Shown here: positions 33,938-43,090 of the stretch, one piece after another | How positions within the stretch are numbered: the first letter of the stretch is position 1 | How the letters are laid out: the number at the start of each line of letters is the position of its first letter | Source: Flavobacterium crocinum | GTDB lineage: Bacteria; Bacteroidota; Bacteroidia; Flavobacteriales; Flavobacteriaceae | DNA length: 64,000 nucleotides | Reading direction: 5' to 3' | Assembly: GCF_003122385.1 (NCBI RefSeq) | Contig: NZ_CP029255.1 | Coordinates: 992,001 to 1,056,000, forward strand | Program-made: the position numbers and the translations under genes | The notes under the pieces: model-generated | The model's input: the letters and a program-made list of their open reading frames with translations, nothing else | Databases searched by the model: none | What the model was told of the DNA's origin: nothing

Positions 33938-33973
33938 GATAACGGTGTTAAGATTTGAAAACAATATTATATT

Positions 33974-34010
33974 AAAAAGGGCTGTCTCGAAAATCGAGAC
34001 AGCCCTTTTT
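33974..34010. terminator. bidirectional terminator
   Basis: A perfect 17-bp stem (AAAAAGGGCTGTCTCGA and complement) with a 3-nt loop ends in a T-run on both strands. It lies between the convergent cytochrome c gene (ends 33849) and M13 peptidase gene (ends 34028) and can serve both. Confidence 0.92.
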
Positions 34011-34027
34011 ATATCATCAAATTTAAA

Positions 34028-36088
34028 TTACCAGATTTTAACTCGTTTTTCCGGTTCCAAATACATTGGATCTCCTTTTTTGATTCCAAAAGCATCATAA
34101 AAAGAATCTAAGTTTTTAATTGGCACAACCGCTCTGTACATTCCCGGAGAATGCGGATCGGTTTTAACCTGACTCTTAATGGCTTCGTCACGGGATTTTG
34201 TTCTCCAAACTGTAGCCCAGGAAATAAAGAAACGTTGCTCCGGAGTAAAGCCGTCAATTAAGCCTGGATTTCCGTGTTTTTTCAAATACAATTGCAAACC
34301 ATCATAAGCCGCATTTGTACCTCCTAAATCTCCGATATTCTCACCTAAAGTAAATTTACCATCAACAAAAATTCCGGGAAGAGGTTCCAATGCACTGTAT
34401 TGTGCTGCAAGATCACCGCCAAGAGCTGTAAATTGTTTTAAATCATCAGCAGTCCACCAGTCTACTAAATTTCCGTCAGCATTGTAACGCGCTCCTGAAT
34501 CATCAAATCCGTGAGAGATTTCGTGACCAATTACTGCTCCAATTCCACCATAATTTACTGCTTCATCTGCCTGGTAATTATAAAATGGCGGTTGTAGAAT
34601 TGCTGCAGGAAATACAATTTCGTTGTAAGATGGATTGAAATAAGCATTTACAGTTTGAGGTGACATTCCCCATTCTGTTTTATCAACTGGTTTACCCAAT
34701 TTTGCTAAGTTTTCAGAATAAGCCCATTTTGATAAATTTTTCATGTTATCAAAATAAGTACCGCCTTCGTTTACATTTTTAAGTTCCAATTTTGAATAAT
34801 CTTTCCATTTATCCGGATATCCAATCTTAACTGTCAGCTTTTTCAGTTTTTCAATTGCCTTTATTTTCGTTTCCTGAGACATCCAAGGTAAAGCATTGAT
34901 TCTGTTTTCGTAAGCCAGCATTACATTCGCAATCATATCTTTTGCCTTTGCTTTTGCTTCAGCAGGAAATAATTTTTCTACATACAGTTTCCCTAAAGCT
35001 TCTCCGGTTGCTCCGTTGATTACCTGTAAAGCTACTTCTTCACGCGGACGTTGTTTTAAAGCTCCAGTTAATGTTTTTCCGTAGAAATCAAAATTGGCAT
35101 TTTCGATATCTGTACTCAAAGTCGAAGCAGATTTATTCAATAAAGACCATTTTAAATATTCTTTCCAGGCTTCTACTTTCTTTTCTGTAAAAGTTTTTTC
35201 CAGAGCAATCATATAACGCGGCTGCGCTACATTTACAGTGTCTAATTTTGCCATTCCGATTCCAGTGAAATATTTCTCCCATTGAATAGATGGTGTATTC
35301 TTTTTCAAATCGGCAACAGCAGTTGGGTTGTATTGTTTTCTTCTGTCTCTTCTCTCTACACGATCCAGTCTTGGTGCAGACATTTCAGTTTCTAAAGCTA
35401 AAATCTGTTTAGCACTTTCTTTCGCTTTCGCAGGAGATTCTCCAATAAACTGCATCATACGTGCAACATGCAGTTCATATTTTTCACGTTTCTCTTTAGA
35501 ATCTTTATCATCAGAATTGTAATAATCTTTATCTGACAATCCTAAAGTACCAGGACTTAAAGTCACAGCATTTTTATTACTGTTTTTAGCATCAGCTCCA
35601 ACATATACTCCGAAGAAACCAGATCCGCCTGCAAACTGCATTTCAGTAATGTAATTTTGAAGATCTGAGACATTTTTAATGGCATCAATTTTCTTCAAAT
35701 AAGGCTGAAGCGGTGTAACGCCTCTTTTATTTCTTCCAACAGTATCCAAAATAGTATTAAACAAAGCAATTGCTTTTCCCTGATCAGTATTGGATTTATA
35801 CTTTGTGTCTTTTGACGCTGCTTTTAAAATAGCAAGTGCATCATTATCTGTCTTTTGACGGAGTTCATTAAAACTCCCCCAGGAATTACGGTCGCTTGGA
35901 ATCTCCGTTTGATCTAACCAGGTACCATTTACATAACGGAAAAAATCCTGACTTGCACTAACTTTAGGATCCATATAGGAAACATTTATTCCCGGCTCCT
36001 TTGGTTTTGTATTTTGTGCTTGTACTGCTGCTACTGAAAACATTGCAGAAACCACACAAAACATCGGTTTAGAAAGCTTTTTAATCAT
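34028..36088 (-). CDS. M13-family zinc metallopeptidase (neprilysin-like), paralogue 1
   Basis: The 686-residue protein has a signal peptide (MIKKLSKPMFCVVSAMFSVAAVQA) and a complete M13 fold. An N-terminal helical domain begins MDPKVSASQDFFRYVNGTWL. The catalytic part has VNAYFNPSYNEIVFPAAILQPPFY, the zinc motif HEISH in VIGHEISHGFDDSGA, and the third zinc ligand in GENIGDLGG. It probably trims exported peptides in the periplasm or at the cell surface. It closely resembles the protein of the next gene (36256-38313); both carry near-identical N- and C-termini and upstream sequence, which marks a tandem duplication. Confidence 0.93.
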   Translation of the reverse strand: MIKKLSKPMFCVVSAMFSVAAVQAQNTKPKEPGINVSYMDPKVSASQDFFRYVNGTWLDQTEIPSDRNSWGSFNELRQKTDNDALAILKAASKDTKYKSNTDQGKAIALFNTILDTVGRNKRGVTPLQPYLKKIDAIKNVSDLQNYITEMQFAGGSGFFGVYVGADAKNSNKNAVTLSPGTLGLSDKDYYNSDDKDSKEKREKYELHVARMMQFIGESPAKAKESAKQILALETEMSAPRLDRVERRDRRKQYNPTAVADLKKNTPSIQWEKYFTGIGMAKLDTVNVAQPRYMIALEKTFTEKKVEAWKEYLKWSLLNKSASTLSTDIENANFDFYGKTLTGALKQRPREEVALQVINGATGEALGKLYVEKLFPAEAKAKAKDMIANVMLAYENRINALPWMSQETKIKAIEKLKKLTVKIGYPDKWKDYSKLELKNVNEGGTYFDNMKNLSKWAYSENLAKLGKPVDKTEWGMSPQTVNAYFNPSYNEIVFPAAILQPPFYNYQADEAVNYGGIGAVIGHEISHGFDDSGARYNADGNLVDWWTADDLKQFTALGGDLAAQYSALEPLPGIFVDGKFTLGENIGDLGGTNAAYDGLQLYLKKHGNPGLIDGFTPEQRFFISWATVWRTKSRDEAIKSQVKTDPHSPGMYRAVVPIKNLDSFYDAFGIKKGDPMYLEPEKRVKIW

Positions 36089-36114
36089 TTTTGTTTAGTG
36101 TTTTAGTATATTAA

Positions 36115-36122
36115 CAAACATA
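36115..36122 (-). promoter_or_regulatory. promoter -7 box, M13 paralogue 1
   Basis: Minus strand TATGTTTG, 27 bp before the ATG. About 40 bp around it are nearly the same as around 38340-38347 upstream of paralogue 2, so the promoter was duplicated with the gene and kept. Confidence 0.55.
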
Positions 36123-36206
36123 TTGTTATTATTTTTAATTCTGTGTTAAAATCTGAAAATATATTGATTGTAAGAAATAACTTTTGTTTTTTTGGGTTTA
36201 ATTCAT

Positions 36207-36237
36207 AAAAAACGGCGCCATAGTTAGCGCCGTTTTT
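36207..36237 (-). terminator. terminator between the two M13 genes
   Basis: The stem AAAAACGGCGC / GCGCCGTTTTT with an 8-nt loop lies 19 bp after the stop of paralogue 2. On the minus strand it ends in a T-run, so each M13 gene is probably transcribed separately. Confidence 0.85.
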
Positions 36238-36255
36238 AATATTCTTTAAATAGGA

Positions 36256-38313
36256 TTACCAGATTTTAACTCGTTTTTCCGGTTCTACATACATTTTGTC
36301 TCCTTTTTTAATATCGAAAGCTTTGTAGAAAGCATCCACATTTTGAATTGGAACATAAGCTCTGTACATACCCGGAGAGTGCGGATCTGTTTTTACCTGA
36401 TTTTTGATTGCTTCGTCTCTTGATTTTGTTCTCCAAACTGTAGCCCATGAAATAAAGAAACGTTGTTCTGGTGTAAATCCGTCAATTAAACCTGGATTTC
36501 CATTTTGTTTTAAATACAATTGTAATCCGTCAAAAGCAGCATTAATTCCACCTAAATCTCCAATATTTTCTCCTAAAGTAAAATGACCGTCAACGTGAAC
36601 TCCCGGTAATGGTTCAAGAGCGCTGTATTGATTTGCCAAGTCAGTTCCTAAAGCAGTAAATTGTTTTAAATCATTTTCTGTCCACCAGTCTACTAAGTTT
36701 CCTTCTGCATTATAACGAGCTCCGGAATCATCAAATCCGTGAGAGATCTCATGTCCGATTACTGCCCCAATTCCACCATAATTAACAGCTTCGTCTGCCT
36801 GATAATTGTAGAAAGGCGGTTGTAAAATCGCAGCAGGGAATACAATTTCGTTATAGGAAGGATTGTAATAAGCATTTACAGTTTGTGGTGACATTCCCCA
36901 TTCTGTTTTATCAACCGGTTTGCTCAATTTAGCGATGCTTTCATTGAAACCCCATTTTGATAAATTCTTCATATTCTCAAAATAAGTTCCGCCTTCAGCA
37001 ACACTTTTCATTGTCAGAGCAGAATAATCTTTCCACTTATCAGGATATCCGATTTTGATTGTGATTTTGTTTAATTTCTCAATCGCTTTTACTTTTGTTT
37101 CCGGAGACATCCAAGTCAAAGCATTGATTCTGTTTTTGTAAGCCAAAATCACATTCTGAATCATTTTCTGCGCCTTTTCTTTTGCTTCAATAGGGAATAA
37201 TTTTTCTACATATAATTTTCCAAGAGCTTCACCAATAGTTCCGTTTACAATATCTAACGCTCTTTCTTCAGCAGGAAGTTGTTTAATTGCGCCTCTCAAT
37301 GTTTTACTGTAAAAATCAAAACGTGCATCACTAAGCGCTGTTGATAATTGTCCGGAAGCTCCATTTAATAAATCCCATTTGAGATATTCTTTCCACGCTC
37401 CTACTTTGTTTTCAGTAAACACGGTCTGCAAGGCTTTCATATATTTAGGTTCTGAAACAATTACGGTTTCTAATTTTGTAATTCCTAAACCAGCAAAATA
37501 GTCATTCCATTTAATAGCCGGAGTCAACTTTTGAATCTCAGCAAGTGTCATTGGATTGTATTGTAAACGGCTGTCTCTTCTCTCAACTCTATTTAATCTA
37601 GGTTCAGACAATTCTGTTTCCAGCGCAAGAATCTCTGCTGCGCTTTGTTTTGCTTTTTCAGGAGATTCTCCAATAAACTGAAGCATTCTTGCGATATGCA
37701 ATTCATATTTCGCGCGTTTTTCTTTAGAGTCCTTATCATCAGAAGTATAGTAATCTTTGTCCGGAAGACCAAGTCCGCTTGGTGCAAGGTTTACAGAATT
37801 TTTAGAACTGTCTTTATCATCAGCTCCAATATAAATTCCAAAAAACCCGGAACCTCCTTCTTTCTCCATGTCAATTAAATATTTCTGTAAATCAGCAACA
37901 TTTTTAATGGCATCGATTTTTTTCAAATACGGTTTTAGTGGTTCTATTCCTCTTTTATCTCTTCCTATTGTATCCAGATAGGTATTAAATAAATTTACGG
38001 CTTTCCCCTGATCAGTATTCGATTTGTATTTCGGATTTTTTGCAGCGTCTTTTAGAACAGTCATTACATCTTTGTCCGTTCTTTTGATCAGCTCATTAAA
38101 ACTTCCCCAGGTTGTACGGTCACTTGGAATTTCTGTTTTATCTAACCAGGTTCCGTTTACATATTTGAAAAAATCCTGACTTGGACTCACTTTCGGATCC
38201 ATGTAAGATACATTGATACCCGGTTCTTTTGGTGCATTTTGTGCCTGAACTGCCGTTAAAGAAAACATTGCAGATATCACACCAAACACCGGTTTAGCTA
38301 ATTGTTTTTTCAT
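36256..38313 (-). CDS. M13-family zinc metallopeptidase (neprilysin-like), paralogue 2
   Basis: The 685-residue protein parallels its neighbour along the whole length: signal peptide MKKQLAKPVFGVISAMFSLTAVQA, MDPKVSPSQDFFKYVNGTWL, the zinc motif in VIGHEISHGFDDSGA, GENIGDLGG, and the same last residues PEKRVKIW. The two differ mostly in the N-terminal helical domain and around the substrate lobe, so they may cut different peptides. An own promoter box and a terminator after its stop indicate independent expression. No inhibitor or partner gene is next to it. Confidence 0.93.
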   Translation of the reverse strand: MKKQLAKPVFGVISAMFSLTAVQAQNAPKEPGINVSYMDPKVSPSQDFFKYVNGTWLDKTEIPSDRTTWGSFNELIKRTDKDVMTVLKDAAKNPKYKSNTDQGKAVNLFNTYLDTIGRDKRGIEPLKPYLKKIDAIKNVADLQKYLIDMEKEGGSGFFGIYIGADDKDSSKNSVNLAPSGLGLPDKDYYTSDDKDSKEKRAKYELHIARMLQFIGESPEKAKQSAAEILALETELSEPRLNRVERRDSRLQYNPMTLAEIQKLTPAIKWNDYFAGLGITKLETVIVSEPKYMKALQTVFTENKVGAWKEYLKWDLLNGASGQLSTALSDARFDFYSKTLRGAIKQLPAEERALDIVNGTIGEALGKLYVEKLFPIEAKEKAQKMIQNVILAYKNRINALTWMSPETKVKAIEKLNKITIKIGYPDKWKDYSALTMKSVAEGGTYFENMKNLSKWGFNESIAKLSKPVDKTEWGMSPQTVNAYYNPSYNEIVFPAAILQPPFYNYQADEAVNYGGIGAVIGHEISHGFDDSGARYNAEGNLVDWWTENDLKQFTALGTDLANQYSALEPLPGVHVDGHFTLGENIGDLGGINAAFDGLQLYLKQNGNPGLIDGFTPEQRFFISWATVWRTKSRDEAIKNQVKTDPHSPGMYRAYVPIQNVDAFYKAFDIKKGDKMYVEPEKRVKIW

Positions 38314-38339
38314 AAAAAATTATAGTTTAAGGGAAAATA

Positions 38340-38347
38340 CAAACATA
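38340..38347 (-). promoter_or_regulatory. promoter -7 box, M13 paralogue 2
   Basis: Minus strand TATGTTTG, 27 bp before the ATG, in the same context as 36115-36122. Confidence 0.55.
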
Positions 38348-38516
38348 TTGTTATTATTTCTAAAATTGTGTTAAAATTATAACTGTAAATTCAAAAAGAA
38401 GAATAAATTTCACAAATTGAAATCTTAACCTAATTACTTAGTTGCAGATTCATTCTAAAAGTTACAAAAGCCTGTTAAAAAATTTAGACAGTAAAGTTTT
38501 TAAAATCTGCTTTTTG

Positions 38517-38524
38517 TATTTTTG
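38517..38524 (+). promoter_or_regulatory. -7 box of the SCO gene
   Basis: TATTTTTG matches TAnnTTTG and ends 15 bp before the ATG at 38540, so the leader would be very short. No TTG lies at -33. An in-frame TTG at 38522 is part of this box and is not the start codon. Confidence 0.45.
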
Positions 38525-38539
38525 CACCAAATTTTTTTT

Positions 38540-39205
38540 ATGAAATCGCTTTTATACAAATACCGCAAATTCTTTATTGTTTTAATAGTATTTTCGGTAG
38601 TTACGATATCTTTGTTTTACTCTGCTTTAAAACCTAAAAAGACTTTACCAATTTACAATCCGGCCGATGTAAATCCTGAGTTAGTAGACAGTACAGTTCA
38701 ATATAAAAGTAAATACCACACTATTGCCGATTTCTCTTTTGTAAACCAAAACGGCGATACGATTACACAGAAAAACTACGAAGGCAAAATCTATGTTGCC
38801 GATTTCTTCTTTACAACTTGTGGATCCATCTGTCCAAAAATGTCAACCAATCTGGTAGACGTTCAAAAAGCAGTTTTAAACAATCCGAAAGTAATGCTGC
38901 TTTCTCATACTGTTTTTCCTGAAGTTGACAGTGTATCTGTTCTAAAAGCCTATGCTATAAAATACGGAGTTGTAGACAGCAAATGGAATTTAGTTACAGG
39001 CGATAAAAAAGAAATCTACAAAATGGCCAGAAAATCGTATTTGGCAGTTAAATTAGGAAGACCAAATCAGCTTTATGACATGGTTCATACCGAGAATTTT
39101 GTTTTAGTTGATCAAAAAAGACGCGTCCGCGGTTTTTATGACGGAACAAATAAAGAAGACATAAAACGTCTTTTAGAAGACATCGAATTCTTATCAAAAG
39201 AGTAA
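38540..39205 (+). CDS. SCO1/SenC-family copper chaperone
   Basis: From the ATG at 38540 the product has 221 residues. It has an N-terminal anchor (KFFIVLIVFSVVTISLFYSAL, about 10-30) and a thioredoxin-like domain outside the membrane. The copper motif is CGSICPK (Cys94 and Cys98), and the copper-binding His is in DMVHTENFVLVDQ. SCO proteins deliver copper to the CuA site of cytochrome c oxidase or act in thiol redox. The gene precedes feoAB on the same strand with a separate promoter between. No oxidase genes are near. Confidence 0.9.
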   Translation: MKSLLYKYRKFFIVLIVFSVVTISLFYSALKPKKTLPIYNPADVNPELVDSTVQYKSKYHTIADFSFVNQNGDTITQKNYEGKIYVADFFFTTCGSICPKMSTNLVDVQKAVLNNPKVMLLSHTVFPEVDSVSVLKAYAIKYGVVDSKWNLVTGDKKEIYKMARKSYLAVKLGRPNQLYDMVHTENFVLVDQKRRVRGFYDGTNKEDIKRLLEDIEFLSKE

Positions 39206-39255
39206 AAAACCCTTATTTTTAGAAACTTTTAGCATTTGTCGAAGTGTTAAATGCC

Positions 39256-39284
39256 TTGCCATAAAGAATAATTGCCTACTTTTG
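39256..39284 (+). promoter_or_regulatory. feoA: promoter of feoAB
   Basis: TTG at 39256-39258 and TACTTTTG at 39277-39284 are 18 nt apart, close to the Bacteroidota consensus. Transcription would start near 39291, giving a leader of about 20 nt before the feoA TTG start codon at 39310. Confidence 0.75.
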
Positions 39285-39309
39285 CAATCTAAATTCAATC
39301 TAAATAAGC

Positions 39310-39549
39310 TTGCAAAATACAATCCATACTCTGAAAAAAGGCGAGAAAGCCATTATCAAAGATTTTGATATCGATCTTATTCCACTGAAATTATTAGAAA
39401 TGGGTTGTCTCCCTGGCAGCGTAGTTGAGTTACTGCAAATTGCTCCTCTTGGAGATCCATTGTATTTGGATATAAACGGTTCGCATGTGGCGATTCGTAT
39501 CGAAACAGCTCGTGAAATTGAAGTTGAACTTATCCAAAACAATTTATAA
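39310..39549 (+). CDS. feoA: FeoA-family protein
   Basis: The 79-residue protein is one SH3-like FeoA domain (TLKKGEKAIIKDFDID; LLEMGCLPGSVVELLQIAPLGDPLYLDINGSHVAIRIETA). FeoA is thought to assist the FeoB iron channel on the cytoplasmic side. There is no ATG or GTG before the conserved domain: the frame opens after a TAA at 39301-39303 and the only usable codon is TTG at 39310, so this is an unusual TTG start. The stop overlaps the feoB ATG (TAATG), so the two are coupled. Confidence 0.9.
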   Translation: MQNTIHTLKKGEKAIIKDFDIDLIPLKLLEMGCLPGSVVELLQIAPLGDPLYLDINGSHVAIRIETAREIEVELIQNNL

Positions 39550-41648
39550 TGAGCGTTCAGAATATCAATGTTGCCCTTATCGGGAATCCAAATACCGGAA
39601 AAACTTCCGTTTTCAATCAGCTTACAGGTTTAAATCAACAAGTTGGAAATTATCCCGGAATTACCGTCGAGAAAAAAATGGGGTTTTGCAAACTTCCTCA
39701 TAACATCAAAGCCAATATTCTGGATTTACCGGGAACTTACAGTTTGAATGCCAGTTCGATGGACGAAAGTGTTGTTATTGAACTTTTGTTAAACAAAAAC
39801 GATAAATTGTATCCGGATGTTGCTGTTGTAGTAACGGATGTTGAGAACTTAAAAAGAAACTTATTGATTTATACCCAAATCAAAGACCTTGAAATTCCGA
39901 CGATTTTAGTCATCAACATGTCTGATCGTATGGAAAGAAAAGGGATTACTTTGGATATTCCATATTTAGAAGACAAACTAAAAACCAAAATTGCTTTAGT
40001 CAGTTCAAGAAAAGGATTAGGAATTGAAGAATTAAAAGAGCTAATTGTTTCTTATAAAACCATTCCGAACGAACCTTGTTTGAACGCTTCTGTAATTGAT
40101 CCTGAATATTTTCAAAATTTACAACACGCTTTTCCAAATCAATTGATGTATAAATTGTGGCTGGTCATTACACAGGATGTAAACTTCTCGAATTTAGACC
40201 GAAACGAAATCCGTAATACTTTTACCAAATCACATTCAGAATTAAAGCGTTTACAACAAAAAGAAACCATCAAAAGATATCAGTTTATTAATGATGTTTT
40301 AAAAGAGGGATTAAAAGTAGATACATCGAATGCAACAGATATTCGCGCCAAATTAGATCGCATTTTAACGCATAAAGTTTGGGGTTATGCCATTTTCTTT
40401 GCGATTTTGTTTTTGATTTTCCAATCTATTTTCAGCTGGTCCACTATCCCGATGGATTTTATTGACAGCACTTTTGCTTCTTTAAGCAGCTGGGTTGCAG
40501 AAGAACTTCCGAGTGGTATTTTAACCGATTTACTTTCTCAGGGAATTATTCCGGGAATTGGCGGTGTTATTATCTTCATTCCGCAAATTGCCTTTTTATT
40601 CCTTTTCATTTCAATTCTGGAAGAAAGCGGTTATATGAGTCGTGTGGTCTTTTTAATGGATAAAATCATGCGCCGATTTGGACTTTCAGGAAAAAGTGTT
40701 GTGCCTTTGATTTCAGGAACAGCTTGTGCAATTCCGGCAATTATGGCGACCAGAAATATCGAAAACTGGAAAGAACGCCTTATTACGATCTTAGTAACGC
40801 CGTTCACGACTTGTTCTGCAAGATTACCGGTTTATGCGATTATTATTTCGCTTGTAATTCCGAGTAAACGTGTTTTTGGAGTTTTAAATGTTCAGGGATT
40901 AACTTTAATGTTACTTTATGTTTTAGGATTTTTTATGGCGATTTTGTCTTCTTATATTTTAAATAAAGTTCTGAAATTAGAGTCTAAAACGTATTTCGTA
41001 GTCGAAATGCCAAGCTACAAAATGCCACTTTTGAAAAACGTAGGAATCAATGTTGTCGAAAAAACAAAAGCATTTATCGTTGGTGCCGGTAAAATTATCT
41101 TAGCCATATCTGTTATTTTATGGTTCCTGGCTTCTTACGGGCCTGGGAAAGAATTTAATGATGCCGAAAACATTGTAAAAGAAAGATTTGCCAATACCAC
41201 TTTGGATGAAACGCAGTTTGAAAACGAAGTAAACTCTCAAAAACTGGAAAACTCTTATATTGGTTTAATGGGAAGAGCAATCGAACCGGCAATTCAGCCT
41301 TTGGGTTACGACTGGAAAATCGGAATTGCTTTGATCAGTTCGTTTGCAGCCCGTGAAGTTTTCGTTGGAACATTGGCAACCATTTACAGTGTTGGAGATA
41401 CCGATAACGAATCGACTATAAAAAGCAAAATGCAGGCGGAAATTCGTCCGGATACCGGAAAAAAAGTCTTTGATTTCCCAACAGGAATTTCTTTACTGTT
41501 ATTTTATGCTTTTGCGATGCAATGTGCCAGTACATTGGCCATTACCAAAAAAGAAACCAACTCATGGAAATGGCCGGCAATGCAGTTAGGATTCATGAGT
41601 GCGTTAGCTTACTTTAGCGCATTAATTGCGTATCAACTTTTAAAATAA
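39549..41648 (+). CDS. feoB: ferrous iron transporter FeoB
   Basis: The 699-residue protein has an N-terminal G domain with GNPNTGKTSVFN (G1, 11-22), LDLPGTYSL (G3) and NMSD (G4). It is followed by a helical spacer and a membrane part from about residue 280 with two Gate repeats (ISGTACAIPAIMATRNIENWKERLI; FAAREVFVGTLATIYS). It moves Fe2+ into the cell across the inner membrane. Its ATG overlaps the feoA stop. A 41-residue Cys-rich gene follows 6 bp later, completing a feoA-feoB-partner operon. Confidence 0.95.
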   Translation: MSVQNINVALIGNPNTGKTSVFNQLTGLNQQVGNYPGITVEKKMGFCKLPHNIKANILDLPGTYSLNASSMDESVVIELLLNKNDKLYPDVAVVVTDVENLKRNLLIYTQIKDLEIPTILVINMSDRMERKGITLDIPYLEDKLKTKIALVSSRKGLGIEELKELIVSYKTIPNEPCLNASVIDPEYFQNLQHAFPNQLMYKLWLVITQDVNFSNLDRNEIRNTFTKSHSELKRLQQKETIKRYQFINDVLKEGLKVDTSNATDIRAKLDRILTHKVWGYAIFFAILFLIFQSIFSWSTIPMDFIDSTFASLSSWVAEELPSGILTDLLSQGIIPGIGGVIIFIPQIAFLFLFISILEESGYMSRVVFLMDKIMRRFGLSGKSVVPLISGTACAIPAIMATRNIENWKERLITILVTPFTTCSARLPVYAIIISLVIPSKRVFGVLNVQGLTLMLLYVLGFFMAILSSYILNKVLKLESKTYFVVEMPSYKMPLLKNVGINVVEKTKAFIVGAGKIILAISVILWFLASYGPGKEFNDAENIVKERFANTTLDETQFENEVNSQKLENSYIGLMGRAIEPAIQPLGYDWKIGIALISSFAAREVFVGTLATIYSVGDTDNESTIKSKMQAEIRPDTGKKVFDFPTGISLLLFYAFAMQCASTLAITKKETNSWKWPAMQLGFMSALAYFSALIAYQLLK

Positions 41649-41654
41649 AAAGTT

Positions 41655-41780
41655 ATGATTCAGGAAATAATAGCCTTTGCCATACTTGGATTAGCTGTCG
41701 CTTTTTTGATTAAAAAATATTTTTTTAAATCGAAAAAGAAAAAAGACTGCGGCAATGGAACTGATTGCGGTTGTAGTTAG
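41655..41780 (+). CDS. FeoB-associated Cys-rich membrane protein (41 aa)
   Basis: The ATG at 41655, 6 bp after feoB, opens a 41-codon frame. It encodes a single membrane helix (IIAFAILGLAVAFLIKKYFF), a lysine-rich stretch, and a tail with DCGNGTDCGCS (three cysteines in the last ten residues). This is the design of the FeoB_associated family, small proteins encoded after feoB. The cysteines may bind Fe2+ or sense redox state on the cytoplasmic side. The family role is not settled. A hairpin terminator follows. Confidence 0.85.
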   Translation: MIQEIIAFAILGLAVAFLIKKYFFKSKKKKDCGNGTDCGCS

Positions 41781-41814
41781 TTCTCTGTTCCGCAAAACAT
41801 ACAAAACAAAACAC

Positions 41815-41856
41815 AAAGCTTCACAAAGATTTTTAATTTTTTGTGAAGCTTTTTTA
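41815..41856 (+). terminator. terminator of the feo operon
   Basis: AAAGCTTCACAAA and TTTGTGAAGCTTT form a 13-bp stem with a 12-nt loop, followed by a T-run, 34 bp after the last feo gene. Confidence 0.88.
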
Positions 41857-41959
41857 TTTGTGAAAAAAACGTCTTTTATTATTATTTTAAAAACTTTTAA
41901 AGGCTACACATCAATTCTAATTGTGCTTTTTTTGAATAGTTTTAAAAACCTTTACAAAA

Positions 41960-42082
41960 ATGTCAGAGCAAGATAAAATAGAAATAATAAGAGACAACCG
42001 AGTTGCCAGAATACTGTGGTTTACACTTGGATTTTTATGTGCTGTGGTAGTTACTTATCTAACTATGAACCACCATTCATAA
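41960..42082 (+). CDS. possible 40-residue membrane peptide
   Basis: ATG at 41960 opens a 41-codon frame ending in TAA at 42080-42082. It encodes a charged head (MSEQDKIEIIRDNRVAR), one membrane helix (ILWFTLGFLCAVVVTYLTM) and NHHS. It lies between two hairpin terminators, so it could be its own small transcript. No clear promoter box or ribosome site is visible and no family is recognised; it is supported only by its well-formed head-helix-tail layout. Confidence 0.45.
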   Translation: MSEQDKIEIIRDNRVARILWFTLGFLCAVVVTYLTMNHHS

Positions 42083-42129
42083 ACCAAACAACTAACTTTT
42101 TTTATATAAATAGATTTATTGAAAACGGA

Positions 42130-42163
42130 AAAACGGCCTCAAAGATTTTGAAGCCGTTTTTTT
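42130..42163. terminator. terminator after the small peptide gene
   Basis: AAAACGGC and GCCGTTTT arms, extended inside by CAAA/TTTG pairs, end in a run of seven T. It lies between the 40-residue frame and the convergent HD-hydrolase gene. Confidence 0.85.
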
Positions 42164-42212
42164 ATGCTTGTAGTTATTAAAACTTGATTTTATTATTAAT
42201 GTCCAACTTATT

Positions 42213-42866
42213 TTACTTCACTCCTTCCCACTCTGCATAAAACTGCGCCAGAAAAGATTCCATAAAACGATGTCTTTCTGCAGCGATTTCTTTTCCTTTT
42301 GGAGTATTCATTTTGTCTTTCAAAAGTAAAAGTTTTTCGTAGAAATGATTAATCGTTGGAGCATTATTCTTTTTGTATTCTTCTTTTGTCATATTGGTCA
42401 CGGGTTCGATTTCAGGATTGTATAAAGCACGGTTCTTAAATCCGCCGTAATTGAAAGCTCTTGCCACTCCAATTGCACCAATAGCATCCAATCGATCGGC
42501 ATCCTGTACAATATCCAATTCGACAGAAGAGAACTTTCTTTCGAAATTTCCGCCTTTATAAGAGATATTTTCAATGATATTGACAACATGAGTAATTATC
42601 TCCTCAGAAACGTTTTCTGTCTTTAAAAACGCTCTTGCTGTTTTTGGGCCGATAGTTTCATCTCCATTATGAAATTTACTATCTGCTATATCATGTAATA
42701 ATGCTCCTAATTCTACAACTGTGGTATCACATTCTGTATCTTTTGCAATCAGGAGAGCGTTTTTGTAAACACGTTCAATGTGAAACCAGTCGTGTCCGCC
42801 TTCGGCGTCGTTCAGTTTTTCCTTTACAAAAGCTATAGTTTTATTTATAAGTTCAGAAGTATTCAT
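42213..42866 (-). CDS. HD-superfamily hydrolase
   Basis: The 217-residue protein has the HD metal-site order: HDWFHIERVYKNALLIAK (first His, about 20-37), LGALLHDIAD (the His-Asp pair, about 53-62), and DADRLDAIGAIGVARAFNYGG (last Asp). It belongs to the YedJ-like soluble group, which act as phosphohydrolases or nucleotidases on unknown substrates. No signal peptide is present. It stands alone, 224 bp from the desaturase gene. Confidence 0.88.
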   Translation of the reverse strand: MNTSELINKTIAFVKEKLNDAEGGHDWFHIERVYKNALLIAKDTECDTTVVELGALLHDIADSKFHNGDETIGPKTARAFLKTENVSEEIITHVVNIIENISYKGGNFERKFSSVELDIVQDADRLDAIGAIGVARAFNYGGFKNRALYNPEIEPVTNMTKEEYKKNNAPTINHFYEKLLLLKDKMNTPKGKEIAAERHRFMESFLAQFYAEWEGVK

Positions 42867-43090
42867 AAGTTATGGTTTGTGATAAAAAATGGCGCACTGA
42901 TAAAACGAATTAAACAGATTTACACAGGTGTTTATTTTAAATAAAAAAGTTGATTGTCAGAGCTTTTAAAATCTAACAATCAACAAATATTTTTTTTCAA
43001 TTACAATTTCAAAATTCAATTGTAATATTAATTTTAAATCTGAAATTAGGATTTTAATAATCTAAACTCTAAAATCAGAAATCTAAAATC

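Noticed and set aside
43020..43090. Regulatory AATCTAAAATC-type repeats also seen at 32416-32450
   Set aside because: The words are simple AT-rich sequence with no consistent order or symmetry; chance in an AT-rich genome is enough.
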